NCBI GenBank assembly: GCA_004559785.1
Contig: SFXD01000087.1
Location: forward strand, 1 to 8,343
Length of the DNA: 8,343 bases
Reading direction: 5' to 3'
Source of the DNA: a bacterium
Lineage (GTDB): Bacteria; Bacteroidota; Bacteroidia; Bacteroidales; Bacteroidaceae
Position 1 is the first letter of the stretch, and the number at the start of each line of letters is the position of its first letter. A model generated the notes under the pieces. That model made no database searches. It had not been told where the DNA came from and saw only the letters and a program-made list of their open reading frames with translations. The position numbers were made by a program, and so were the translations under genes. Positions 1 through 6,198 of this stretch are shown here, piece by piece.

Positions 1-90
1 GTAGATGGCAAGCGTGTGGACGCTTTGCAGCGTGGCCTGCATGTGATCAGGATGCAGAACGGACATACCCGGAAGATTGTCGTGAGATGA
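1..90 (+). CDS. 3' end of a gene encoding a probable type IX secretion (Por) C-terminal sorting domain
   Basis: Frame 1 is open from the window edge to a TGA at 88-90 and gives 29 residues, so the main body and start of the gene lie outside the window. The visible tail has the pattern G-L-H-V-I-R, then an N-G turn, then R-K-I-V-V-R at the very end. This matches the last two beta-strands of type A C-terminal domains of type IX secretion cargo in Bacteroidetes (usual form: kGvYiv, Gn, kKvvvk). In that family the domain guides the protein across the outer membrane and is cleaved on export. The function of the missing N-terminal part cannot be known from here. The gene converges on the V-ATPase operon and is followed by a terminator-like hairpin, which supports 90 as its true end. 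The domain call rests on pattern recognition of a short tail. Confidence 0.6.
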   Translation, partial: VDGKRVDALQRGLHVIRMQNGHTRKIVVR

Positions 91-118
91 CCTATCGAGA
101 GATTTGAGTTTTGATTGG

Positions 119-160
119 CCCTGGAAGTGTGTGTGAGCGTACTCCCAGGGTCATCCTTTT
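119..160 (+). terminator. stem-loop terminator after the plus-strand gene
   Basis: CCCTGGAAGTGTG (119-131) can pair with CGTACTCCCAGGG (138-150) around a 6-nt loop. This gives 13 positions with one mismatch and two G-T pairs. A short T run (TTTT, 157-160) follows. It begins 28 bp after the stop codon at 90, so it probably ends transcription of that gene. The T tract is short and offset from the stem, so it is not a strong canonical terminator. The stem could instead belong to a dispersed repeat. Confidence 0.55.
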
Positions 161-194
161 GTGAGCCTTCTTGCTTTTCCTGGCTTCATCGGCT

Positions 195-237
195 CTACAG
201 ATTTTGTCCGTGGATAGTCAACACACAAAATCTGTAG
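195..237. repeat. perfect 13-bp inverted repeat with 17-nt spacer
   Basis: CTACAGATTTTGT (195-207) and ACAAAATCTGTAG (225-237) are exact reverse complements. GTG (210-212) and CAC (222-224) can extend the stem past a 2-nt bulge. Neither strand has a T run after the stem, so it is not an obvious terminator. It lies in gene-free sequence next to transposon-like remnants. It could be a tiny inverted-repeat element, a protein-binding palindrome or an IS end; the sequence does not decide. Confidence 0.7.
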
Positions 238-256
238 TGCCCAAATTTCAATTCAA

Positions 257-315
257 ATTGCTGTCCATTGCTGGTTATTGCTGACCACAAAAAACCGGTG
301 ATTGCTGACCACAAA
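257..315. mobile_element. ATTGCTG repeat cluster, probable solo end of an IS21-type insertion sequence
   Basis: ATTGCTG occurs at 257, 267 and 277 (10-bp spacing) and again at 301. The longer unit ATTGCTGACCACAAA is repeated exactly at 277-291 and 301-315 (24-bp period), with AACCGGTG between the copies. On the minus strand this reads TTTGTGGTCAGCAAT, then an ACCGG block, then TTTGTGGTCAGCAAT. That resembles the multiple subterminal GTGGTCA...CCGG repeats I know from IS21-family ends. No istA or istB gene is present, so at most one detached end remains. The repeats are seen directly; the IS21 assignment is inference from memory of the family. Confidence 0.5.
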
Positions 316-323
316 CCATCCGC

Positions 324-512
324 TTGCGAATACCAAGGGATTTTTGTCTTGATAAGATTGAAACCTCCTTCACTCAGAAAGGCAGGACTGGCATGGACGA
401 GGTGAAGAATGCCACAAAGAGAGAACTGGCCAGAGTGAGAGCCACAGCCATGGAGGGCTCATTTGGCACTCAGAAGGAACATTACACGAACCTTCGGATT
501 GAGGTTCGTGGG
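324..512 (+). pseudogene. C-terminal fragment of a DDE transposase
   Basis: This open frame, entered from upstream without a proper start, encodes a stretch with R-A-T-A-M-E-G-S-F-G-T-Q-K-E-H-Y at about residues 39-54, counting from the TTG at 324. The R-x4-E-x2-F-G-x2-K arrangement is the third catalytic acidic block (the E of DDE) of many IS transposases. The wording is close to C-termini of ISNCY/IS1182-like transposases in Bacteroidales. The preceding TSFTQKGR also fits that family. The first two catalytic aspartates and the whole N-terminal part are absent. After about residue 63 the frame runs on to a stop at 596 in sequence with no likeness to the family ending, so the gene is truncated at both ends. 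It has no function as it stands. The family name is from memory. Confidence 0.55.
485..510. repeat. perfect 9-bp inverted repeat at the edge of the transposase fragment
   Basis: CACGAACCT (485-493) and AGGTTCGTG (502-510) are exact reverse complements around an 8-nt loop. No T run follows on either strand. The repeat lies just where similarity to the transposase family fades, so it may mark an old rearrangement junction or simply be a chance stem. Confidence 0.5.
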
Positions 513-521
513 CCTGCGAAG

Positions 522-580
522 CCTCCCTGTAAAGGGAAGTCTATCTTAATGAATCCGTCACGTATGCGTTTCCATGCGTG
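522..580 (-). terminator. two small hairpins just downstream of atpB, possible operon end
   Basis: On the minus strand, 3 nt after the atpB stop codon, CACGCATG and CATACGTG (580-573 and 566-559) form an 8-bp stem with one G-T pair and a 6-nt loop. About 20 nt further on, CTTCCCT (539-533) pairs with AGGGAGG (528-522) around a 4-nt loop. Neither stem is followed by a U tract, so termination is uncertain. They are the only candidates for an end of the ATPase transcript within the window. Confidence 0.3.
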
Positions 581-583
581 TGG

Positions 584-1906
584 CTACTTCCAATAGATGT
601 CGGTGAATTCCCTCTTGATGTTAACCTCTTCCAGTTTGAAGTACTTGCGGAAGAGCCCCCACGTAACGTCGAGCATTTCCTCAGTGTCGAGGTTGACATC
701 AATGGCAAGAATCTTGCCAGAGTACTCCTTGGCGAAGTCGAGGCAGCGGTTATCGTAATCCGTCAGGTCGAATCCGTTCTCAAGTTTCGTCTTGGCGTTG
801 GCGGCATCGGCGTACAGTCGGATTGCAGCGTTCATCACCTGCGAGTGGTCCTTGCGCGTCTTCTTGCCTGCCACAAGTTGCTTCAGACGCGAGAGGGAGC
901 GGAACGGGTCTACTACCACCTTGCCTACGTCGCTATCGCGGCGGAGGTATAGCTGCCCCTCGGTGATGTAGCCAGTGTTGTCAGGCACGGCATGAGTGAT
1001 GTCTCCTCCTGAAAGGGTGGTAACGGCTATGATGGTGATTGAGCCTCCACCCACACTCTCGGGGAACTGCACCGCCTTCTCGTATATCTTGGCAAGGTCA
1101 GAGTAGAGGGAGCCTGGCATGGAGTCCTTGGACGGAATCTGGTCCATACGGTTGCTGACGATGGAGAGCGAGTCGGCGTACGACGTCATGTCGGTTAGCA
1201 ACACCAGGACGGTCTCATGCTTCTCCACGGCGAAGTATTCGGCAGCCGCCAGTGCCATGTCGGGTATGAGCAGCCTCTCTACGGCAGGGTCCTCTGTAGT
1301 GTTGATAAATGAGATGATGCGGTCGAGCGCACCGGCGTTCGAGAATGTATTGCGGAAGAAATAATAGTCGTCGTTGGTCATACCCATTCCCCCGAGGATG
1401 ATCTTGTCGCACTTGGCCCTCATCGCCACCATTGCCATGACCTCGTTGAAAGGCTGGTCAGGGTCGGCGAAGAAAGGAATCTTCTGCCCTGATACAAGGG
1501 TGTTGTTGAGGTCGATGCCGGCGATACCTGTCGCAATTAGTTCGCTGGGTTGCTTGCGCCTGACGGGATTTACCGAAGGACCGCCAATCTCCACCTCCTT
1601 GCCCTCAACCTCAGGGCCTCCGTCGATAGGTTGTCCGTATGCGTTGAAGAAACGTCCCGCCAGTTGGTCGCTAACCTTTAGAGAAGGTGACTTGCCAAGG
1701 AAGGTAACCTCGGCGTTTGTGGGAATGCCTCCCGTCCCCTCAAAGACCTGCAGTGTAACGTCGTCTCCCATGATTTTCACTACCTGTGCGAGCTTGCCGT
1801 CGATGGTGGCGAGTTCGTCGTAGCCTACTCCCTTTGCCTTGAGCGAGCAGGTAGCCTTGGTTATCTGGCTTATCTGGGTATATACTTTCTGAAATGCTGT
1901 TGCCAT
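584..1906 (-). CDS. atpB: V-type ATP synthase subunit B
   Basis: This is the non-catalytic B subunit of the V/A-type ATPase head, which alternates with A in the cytoplasmic A3B3 ring. The 440-residue protein is full length. The N-terminal beta-barrel covers about residues 1-80, with VSDQLAGRFFNAYGQPIDGGP at about 78-98. The central nucleotide-binding fold contains GIAGIDLNN (127-135). The position of the P-loop reads VSGQKIPFF (138-146) without GKT, as expected for a subunit that does not hydrolyse ATP. LTDMTSYADSLSIVSNRMDQIPS (237-259) and SMPGSLYSDLAKIYE (262-276) are B-subunit signatures. PFRSLSRL (334-341) carries the conserved arginine region at the A/B interface. The C-terminus (EEVNIKREFTDIYWK) matches the normal family ending, so the gene is not cut. 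It starts at ATG 32 bp after atpA, without a clear Shine-Dalgarno. It is the last gene of the operon here; the expected atpD does not follow. Confidence 0.97.
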   Translation of the reverse strand: MATAFQKVYTQISQITKATCSLKAKGVGYDELATIDGKLAQVVKIMGDDVTLQVFEGTGGIPTNAEVTFLGKSPSLKVSDQLAGRFFNAYGQPIDGGPEVEGKEVEIGGPSVNPVRRKQPSELIATGIAGIDLNNTLVSGQKIPFFADPDQPFNEVMAMVAMRAKCDKIILGGMGMTNDDYYFFRNTFSNAGALDRIISFINTTEDPAVERLLIPDMALAAAEYFAVEKHETVLVLLTDMTSYADSLSIVSNRMDQIPSKDSMPGSLYSDLAKIYEKAVQFPESVGGGSITIIAVTTLSGGDITHAVPDNTGYITEGQLYLRRDSDVGKVVVDPFRSLSRLKQLVAGKKTRKDHSQVMNAAIRLYADAANAKTKLENGFDLTDYDNRCLDFAKEYSGKILAIDVNLDTEEMLDVTWGLFRKYFKLEEVNIKREFTDIYWK

Positions 1907-1938
1907 GACTTGAGAAATAAGAGTTTATATGGTTGTCT

Positions 1939-3681
1939 TTACCTTATCATTTCCTCCACCTGCTGCTTGAACGAGAGGTAAGCCTCGCTCTTGTAAACGG
2001 AATAGTTCATCTGCTTGCAGAGGTTGATCATCTTCTTGAAGAAGTCCACCACGTCGAGGAAAGTCTCGAATTTGGTATATTCCTTGTCGCATATAGCAGT
2101 GACCAGATTGAGTATCTCCTCTTGCCTTTCGAGCGGTGTTACGGCATCCACCTCGTCGAATGCGTCCTGCTGAAGTATGACGTAGTCGATGACCTCGCTC
2201 TTCCAGAAGGTTACGTGGTACTCCACGGGTACTCCGTCGTCGCCGAGGATGTTGATTTGTTCGGCAATCTCCTTGCCTCGCTGCATCCGCGTCTTCAGAG
2301 CCATCACCTTTGGGATCCATCCGTCGTTGATATGCGTGGATATGTAGTCGGCGAACTCCGGGTATTCCAGATACTTGCTATACGAGTCGATGGGGTTGAC
2401 GGCAGGATAGCGTTTCTTGTCCGCACGATCCTGCTCAAGCCCGTAGAAGCATCTTGCAACCTTTTTGGTATTCTCCGTCACAGGTTCCTTGAGGTTACCA
2501 CCTGCCGGCGAAACTGTTCCGAGGAAGGTAACGGAGCCTACCTCGCCGTTACGCAGCCTGACATATCCTGCACGCCCATAGAAATTGGATATCAATGCTC
2601 CCAGATCCATGGGGAATGCATCGGGACCAGGCAGTTCCTCCATGCGGTTGGACATCTCCCTCAGGGCCTGTGCCCATCGCGACGTGGAGTCTGCCATGAG
2701 CAGCACCCTCAGCCCCATCGAGCGGTAGTACTCCGCCATGGTCATGGCCGTGTATACCGAAGCCTCGCGTGCAGCGACTGGCATGTTCGAGGTGTTGGCT
2801 ATAATGATGGTTCGCTCCATGAGCTTTCTGCCCGTATGAGGGTCGACGAGCTCAGGAAACTCGGAGAAAATCTCTACCACCTCGTTTGCACGCTCGCCAC
2901 AGGCTGCGATGATTACGATGTCTGCCTCGGCCTGCTTGGAAATGGCATGCTGGAGGACAGTCTTTCCCGTACCGAATGGACCTGGTATGAACCCCGTACC
3001 GCCCTCCACGATGGGGTTGAAGGTGTCGATGGTACGCACGCCGGTCTCAAGCAACTTGAATGGACGCGGCTTTTCGACATAGTTGGTCATGGCGAACTTA
3101 ACGGGCCAATGCTGCACCATGTCTACCTTGACCACGCTGCCGTCCTCAGTCTCGAGGTGTGCTATGGTATCGTGTATCCTGTACTTTCCCACTGGTGCGA
3201 TGTACTTGACGGTTGCGACTCCCCTCAATTGGAACGGAGCCATTATCTTCAGGGGCTGGTGGTTCTCCTCCACCTTTCCGAGCCAGTCGCTCTCCCTTAC
3301 CTTGTCCCCCACGCTCACGATGGGTTCGAAATCCCATTCCCTGTCTGCGTCGAGAGGTTCTGTATACTGTCCCCTCTTGAGGAACACCCCTTCCATCTTG
3401 TCGAGGTCATTCTGGAGACCATCAAAGTTCTTGCTGAGCATTCCCGGTCCAAGCTGTATCTCAAGCATGTGTCCGGTAAACTCGGCCTCGGAGCCGACCT
3501 TGAGGCCTCTGGTGCTCTCGAACACCTGCACGTACACGTCCATTCCAACGACCTTGATGACCTCTGCCATCAAACGGTCGCCGCCTGTCATAATATAGCA
3601 AATCTCTCCCTGTAGCACAGGTCCGTCCACACGGAGCGTAACCATGTTGGAAACAACGCCACTTACAGTTCCTTTTGTCAT
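1939..3681 (-). CDS. atpA: V-type ATP synthase subunit A (catalytic)
   Basis: This is the catalytic A subunit of the V/A-type ATPase. The 580-residue protein has the family's normal length. Domains in order: N-terminal barrel (about 1-70), the A-specific non-homologous insertion (about 110-190, containing PLKIMAPFQLRG), the nucleotide-binding domain and the C-terminal helical bundle (about 430-580). The Walker A loop is GPFGTGKT (234-241). The catalytic glutamate region is CGERANE (261-267), with E263 as the likely catalytic residue. Walker B ends in LRVLLMADSTSRWA (324-337), with D331. PGPDAFPMDLGALISNFYGRAG (351-372) is in the Bacteroidetes-like form. All catalytic residues are present, so the head should bind and turn over ATP. 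The start is the ATG at 3681; no Shine-Dalgarno is visible, which is common in Bacteroidetes. It follows the DUF2764 gene by 98 bp and precedes atpB by 32 bp. Confidence 0.97.
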   Translation of the reverse strand: MTKGTVSGVVSNMVTLRVDGPVLQGEICYIMTGGDRLMAEVIKVVGMDVYVQVFESTRGLKVGSEAEFTGHMLEIQLGPGMLSKNFDGLQNDLDKMEGVFLKRGQYTEPLDADREWDFEPIVSVGDKVRESDWLGKVEENHQPLKIMAPFQLRGVATVKYIAPVGKYRIHDTIAHLETEDGSVVKVDMVQHWPVKFAMTNYVEKPRPFKLLETGVRTIDTFNPIVEGGTGFIPGPFGTGKTVLQHAISKQAEADIVIIAACGERANEVVEIFSEFPELVDPHTGRKLMERTIIIANTSNMPVAAREASVYTAMTMAEYYRSMGLRVLLMADSTSRWAQALREMSNRMEELPGPDAFPMDLGALISNFYGRAGYVRLRNGEVGSVTFLGTVSPAGGNLKEPVTENTKKVARCFYGLEQDRADKKRYPAVNPIDSYSKYLEYPEFADYISTHINDGWIPKVMALKTRMQRGKEIAEQINILGDDGVPVEYHVTFWKSEVIDYVILQQDAFDEVDAVTPLERQEEILNLVTAICDKEYTKFETFLDVVDFFKKMINLCKQMNYSVYKSEAYLSFKQQVEEMIR

Positions 3682-3779
3682 AACGGTATCTTAATTCTTG
3701 TTCTTGTCTTACATCTTTTAAATAGTCTATATAGAATCTCTAAATAGAACGTCTATAGGGCATAGAACGTCCGCAATCT
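3682..3779 (-). other. AT-rich intercistronic spacer with ATAGA/TCTAT repeats
   Basis: The 98-bp gap between the DUF2764 gene and atpA holds ATAGAACGTC twice (3744-3753 and 3762-3771, 18-bp period) and a related ATAGAATCTC at 3731-3740. It also has the exact 10-bp palindrome TCTATATAGA (3726-3735) and ATAGA-ACG-TCTAT (3744-3756). No gene fits here. The repeats could form alternative stems in the mRNA or bind a protein. Their role is unknown. Confidence 0.45.
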
Positions 3780-4628
3780 CTATGCCTTTGCAAATTCCTC
3801 GGGCACCCTTGCCTCGCCTCGCAGGTTCTCTATTATCTGTGCGAAGGTTTCCTTGCCTTTCTCCACGTCGAGCTTTGCCCATCGGTATTGTATGGCAAGT
3901 TTGCATGCATAGGAGAATACCGACTCGATGCTGAACGGGTTGAAGAACGTCCTCTCGTCGAGCCACATCCACTTGAATGCGTCAATCATCTTCTCCTTGC
4001 GGACTGGGTCGGGTTCGTCCACTATGCGCATCAGTTCCTTGACGTAGTCGTATTCATGGGTGAGGTCGAAATCCTTTGTCTTGTTCTCGCGTATCATCTC
4101 CTGCACCTCGCCCTCGCCCTTGATATATTCTGCCACGTTCCATCCCTGCCTGCGTGCAAGGAGGGCGGTAAGTATGTTGGTGATGTCAAGGTTGAGCCTA
4201 TACCAGTCCCGTACGAACTTGTTGCCGCACCTTTCTATGGCAAAGGCAAAGAACTGATATAGAAGCTCGTCTTCGGGAAAGAATCCCCTTGAGTCCCTGT
4301 TGTAATTGTATTCCCTTGCAAAGATACTCATGAAAGCGGGAAACCGGTGTACGTTGAAGTTCATCTCAGTGGCACTCGTGATAAGATCCCTGAATTGCTC
4401 CATCGAGTAGTTTCCCCAGATGGATATCTCCGCATCTGGATTCTTGAGCAGCAGGACGAGATTGGCGCAATCCTGTCGCAGGTAGAAGAAGTCCGACATG
4501 AGCCTTGCGTCGGCAGGAGTGAGGGCTTCCTCACATTGTTCCCTGAACGATTCGAAGGTCACGCCAGGCTGGGTATCGTCCAGCTCCAGATCTGGCAAGC
4601 CTGCCATCATGCAATAGTAGTTAGCCAT
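3780..4628 (-). CDS. DUF2764 family protein, probable stand-in for V-ATPase subunit C
   Basis: The 282-residue soluble protein has no signal peptide or membrane segment. The N-terminus YYCMMAGLPDL (4-14) and the C-terminal block KWMWLDERTFFNPFSIESVF (219-238) are what I associate with DUF2764, a family encoded inside Bacteroidetes V-ATPase operons. The protein looks largely helical. YRLNLDITNILTALLARRQG (143-162) resembles the D-x-x-N-I-x-x-x-L-R repeat of V-ATPase subunit C/d (AC39), which links the central stalk to the membrane ring. The gene lies between E and A, where ntpC sits in other operons, and no other C gene is visible. I infer that it fills the subunit C role; this is not shown by the sequence alone. 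The start is ATG at 4628, with AAGGA only 3 nt upstream, a weak or tight ribosome site. Confidence 0.88.
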   Translation of the reverse strand: MANYYCMMAGLPDLELDDTQPGVTFESFREQCEEALTPADARLMSDFFYLRQDCANLVLLLKNPDAEISIWGNYSMEQFRDLITSATEMNFNVHRFPAFMSIFAREYNYNRDSRGFFPEDELLYQFFAFAIERCGNKFVRDWYRLNLDITNILTALLARRQGWNVAEYIKGEGEVQEMIRENKTKDFDLTHEYDYVKELMRIVDEPDPVRKEKMIDAFKWMWLDERTFFNPFSIESVFSYACKLAIQYRWAKLDVEKGKETFAQIIENLRGEARVPEEFAKA

Positions 4629-4776
4629 TTGTCCTTAAATCTCTTCTTTTGTATATATGTATATGTCTTGTGTGTGATAAAGATAACTTTTGGGCTGATA
4701 TTACATGCCCACGTCCAAGCCCGGTGGTTAGCGGTTAGGAAAAGGCCTACCCCCATGGACTCGGGGGATAGTGGGG
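4629..4776 (-). promoter_or_regulatory. 148-bp intercistronic region with a C5/G5 hairpin and possible internal promoter
   Basis: Ten nucleotides after the atpE stop codon, CCCCC (4767-4763) can pair with GGGGG (4754-4750) across an 8-nt loop. CTA and TAG on the outside extend the stem to 8 bp past a one-base bulge. The loop base sequence GTCCA could instead pair with TGGAC about 40 nt downstream, so two alternative folds are possible. Further on, TATCTTTA (4685-4678) matches seven of eight positions, counting the two free ones, of the Bacteroidetes -7 box TAnnTTTG, but no good -33 box precedes it. The region may partly stop or process the transcript between E and the later genes. A 48-codon frame starting in the hairpin looks accidental. 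Confidence 0.35.
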
Positions 4777-5364
4777 TCAGAAGAGCATGTCAAGCAGGCC
4801 TGGGCGCAGGAATGCCTTGAAATAAGCCTCAAACTCCTCCTTGCCGAACTCAACCTTGTAGCTACCGTCGGCTGGCGATATGGTCAGGAAGGTATCCTTG
4901 CCGTTGACCTTCTCTATCTTGACACCCTTGTCGAGGAGGGACTTTGCCTGAGATGCGAAATACGACATGAGGGCTTCCGCCTGACTTGTTTCCATTACAA
5001 GCCCACCTTCCTCTGTCCAATGGGATGCAAGAGCAACGGCGAAATTGCAAAGGAAGTCCTTGTCTGCCACAAGTTTGCCTGCCGTCTGACCCAGTGTGTT
5101 GTTAGTAAGCACGTTGGCTATCTCGCTCTTGAGGGCATTCATCGCCTGATTTGTGTACAGCTTCAGTTCTCCCCTTGTATTGGTGTCCAGTTCCTGCGCC
5201 TTTTTCTGTGCCAAGGCCTCTATGGCATTTGCCTGTTCTCTTGCTTCTGCCACGATGCGCGCTGCCTGCTCCTTGGCCTCAGCCACGATGCGATCTGCCT
5301 CAGCCTTGCCCTTCTCCACACCTTCGCGGAATAGTTTCTCCGTGAGTTCCTGAATCTTTTCCAT
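4777..5364 (-). CDS. atpE: V-type ATP synthase subunit E (peripheral stalk)
   Basis: Subunit E forms the outer stator stalk that holds the A3B3 head against rotation. The 195-residue protein has the normal two-part build. A charged, alanine-rich coiled coil covers about residues 1-60 and a globular C-terminal domain about 80-195. The coiled coil shows an exact 11-residue period: RIVAEAKEQAA (25-35) and RIVAEAREQAN (36-46), with a looser copy at 47-57. Hendecads of this type make the right-handed coiled coil known for E/G stalks. No separate gene for a G/H partner is seen. The start at ATG 5364 is supported by AAAGGA (5378-5373), 8 nt upstream, the best ribosome site in this operon. It is the first gene of the ATPase operon, with its own promoter upstream. 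Confidence 0.93.
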   Translation of the reverse strand: MEKIQELTEKLFREGVEKGKAEADRIVAEAKEQAARIVAEAREQANAIEALAQKKAQELDTNTRGELKLYTNQAMNALKSEIANVLTNNTLGQTAGKLVADKDFLCNFAVALASHWTEEGGLVMETSQAEALMSYFASQAKSLLDKGVKIEKVNGKDTFLTISPADGSYKVEFGKEEFEAYFKAFLRPGLLDMLF

Positions 5365-5399
5365 CTATGATATCCTTTAATATTATACTCAATTACGGC

Positions 5400-5434
5400 A
5401 CGAAGGTACAAAAATTTTGCCTTACCATAGCAAG
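5400..5434 (-). promoter_or_regulatory. probable promoter of the V-ATPase operon
   Basis: On the minus strand TACCTTCG (5408-5401) differs in one base from the Bacteroidetes -7 box TAnnTTTG. TTGC (5433-5430), 21 bp upstream, is a partial match to the -33 TTTG box. Transcription would start near 5395, leaving a leader of about 30 nt that contains the atpE ribosome site. The 180-bp space from the end of the previous gene (5545) holds no other gene and no clear terminator hairpin. Confidence 0.5.
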
Positions 5435-5544
5435 AGTGTGGACATTTTTTCCCTTTATTCACAATTTATAAGACAAACCGTACTGAAAAACACCTGCATT
5501 CCTGCCCCACAAGCTTGCTAAATACCACTCAACCCACTTGCCAC

Positions 5545-6183
5545 TCATTCCACGAGTATGGAAATGATGGCTCCCCAATGGAAAATGGTACCTGCCAGCA
5601 CAAAAAGATGCCAGATGGCGTGGTAGAGATGCCTATCATCATGTGCGAAGAAATATGTTCCAGCCGTATATGCCACGCCCTCTGCCAGTATGAGCGACAG
5701 GGGAAGGGCGGAAAGACTGTCCCATACGGGCTTTGCCACGAAGACCGCCGACCAACCCATCAAGAGGTAGAGGAAGAGGGACAAGCGCGGATAGCGGCCG
5801 ATGGCTGCTACCTTGTAGACGGCTCCACACACCACCACCGCCCACAGCAGGCCAAACACCGTCCAGCCCAACCAACCTCCGATGACAGCTATGCACAGAG
5901 GGGTGTACGAGCAAGCTATCATGACGTAGATCCCAATGTGGTCGAGTATGCGCATGACACGCTTCGCCTTGCCCTGATGAGTCCAATGGTATGCCGTGCT
6001 GAAAGAATACATCAGCATGGTGCCAACGCACAGGAACACCACGCCCATAGTCCATCGCCAGCCCTGTGGGATTGCCATCGAGACCAGGAGCCACATCATG
6101 GACGAAAATGCCACGGCTCCCACAAGGTGGGTGATTGTGTTGTGCAGTTCTTCCCTGTCCTGCGGCAGGAGATTCTTTCCCAT
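5545..6183 (-). CDS. trhA: hemolysin III / PAQR family membrane protein (TrhA-like)
   Basis: The 212-residue integral membrane protein has about seven hydrophobic segments (near 18-38, 45-65, 78-98, 103-120, 133-150, 160-178 and 190-208). It carries the PAQR metal-site pattern: S-x3-H in SFSTAYH (S62, H66), an Asp-His pair in ILDHIGIYVMIACSYTP (D81, H82), and H-x3-H in YHAIWHLF (H188, H192). The family includes bacterial hemolysin III proteins and the YqfA/TrhA membrane-homeostasis proteins; hydrolase activity is proposed for relatives. Despite the name, a toxin role is not implied. ATG at 6183 is favoured by AGGGGG (6196-6191), 7 nt upstream, and by lying 15 bp after the dsbD stop codon, so the two are probably cotranscribed. 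No clear terminator follows its stop. Confidence 0.93.
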   Translation of the reverse strand: MGKNLLPQDREELHNTITHLVGAVAFSSMMWLLVSMAIPQGWRWTMGVVFLCVGTMLMYSFSTAYHWTHQGKAKRVMRILDHIGIYVMIACSYTPLCIAVIGGWLGWTVFGLLWAVVVCGAVYKVAAIGRYPRLSLFLYLLMGWSAVFVAKPVWDSLSALPLSLILAEGVAYTAGTYFFAHDDRHLYHAIWHLFVLAGTIFHWGAIISILVE

Positions 6184-6198
6184 TACACTGCCCCCTGA

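Noticed and set aside
257..315. CRISPR-like array
   Set aside because: The repeats are 7-15 bp at 10- and 24-bp spacing, far shorter than CRISPR repeats and spacers, and there are no cas genes.
584..1906. AtpB as a degraded ATPase because its P-loop lacks GKT
   Set aside because: B subunits of V/A-type ATPases are normally non-catalytic and lack a functional Walker A motif. The protein is full length with its other signatures intact.
1933..3615. 560-codon open frame on the plus strand opposite atpA
   Set aside because: It lies entirely antisense to a strongly conserved atpA. Its translation is rich in His, Leu and Val with no recognisable domain. Codon bias of the real gene explains the open antisense frame.
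4611..4757. 48-codon frame on the minus strand between atpE and the DUF2764 gene
   Set aside because: It starts inside the hairpin, has no ribosome site, overlaps the DUF2764 start and has no recognisable content.
5463..5544. Possible terminator after the PAQR gene
   Set aside because: CAAGCTTG is a loop-free palindrome, and the nearby GCAGG copies are direct rather than inverted repeats. No stem precedes the short T run.
5515..6198. 227-codon open frame on the plus strand opposite the PAQR gene
   Set aside because: It is a shadow of the hemolysin III gene, which has conserved metal-site residues and a good ribosome site on the other strand.
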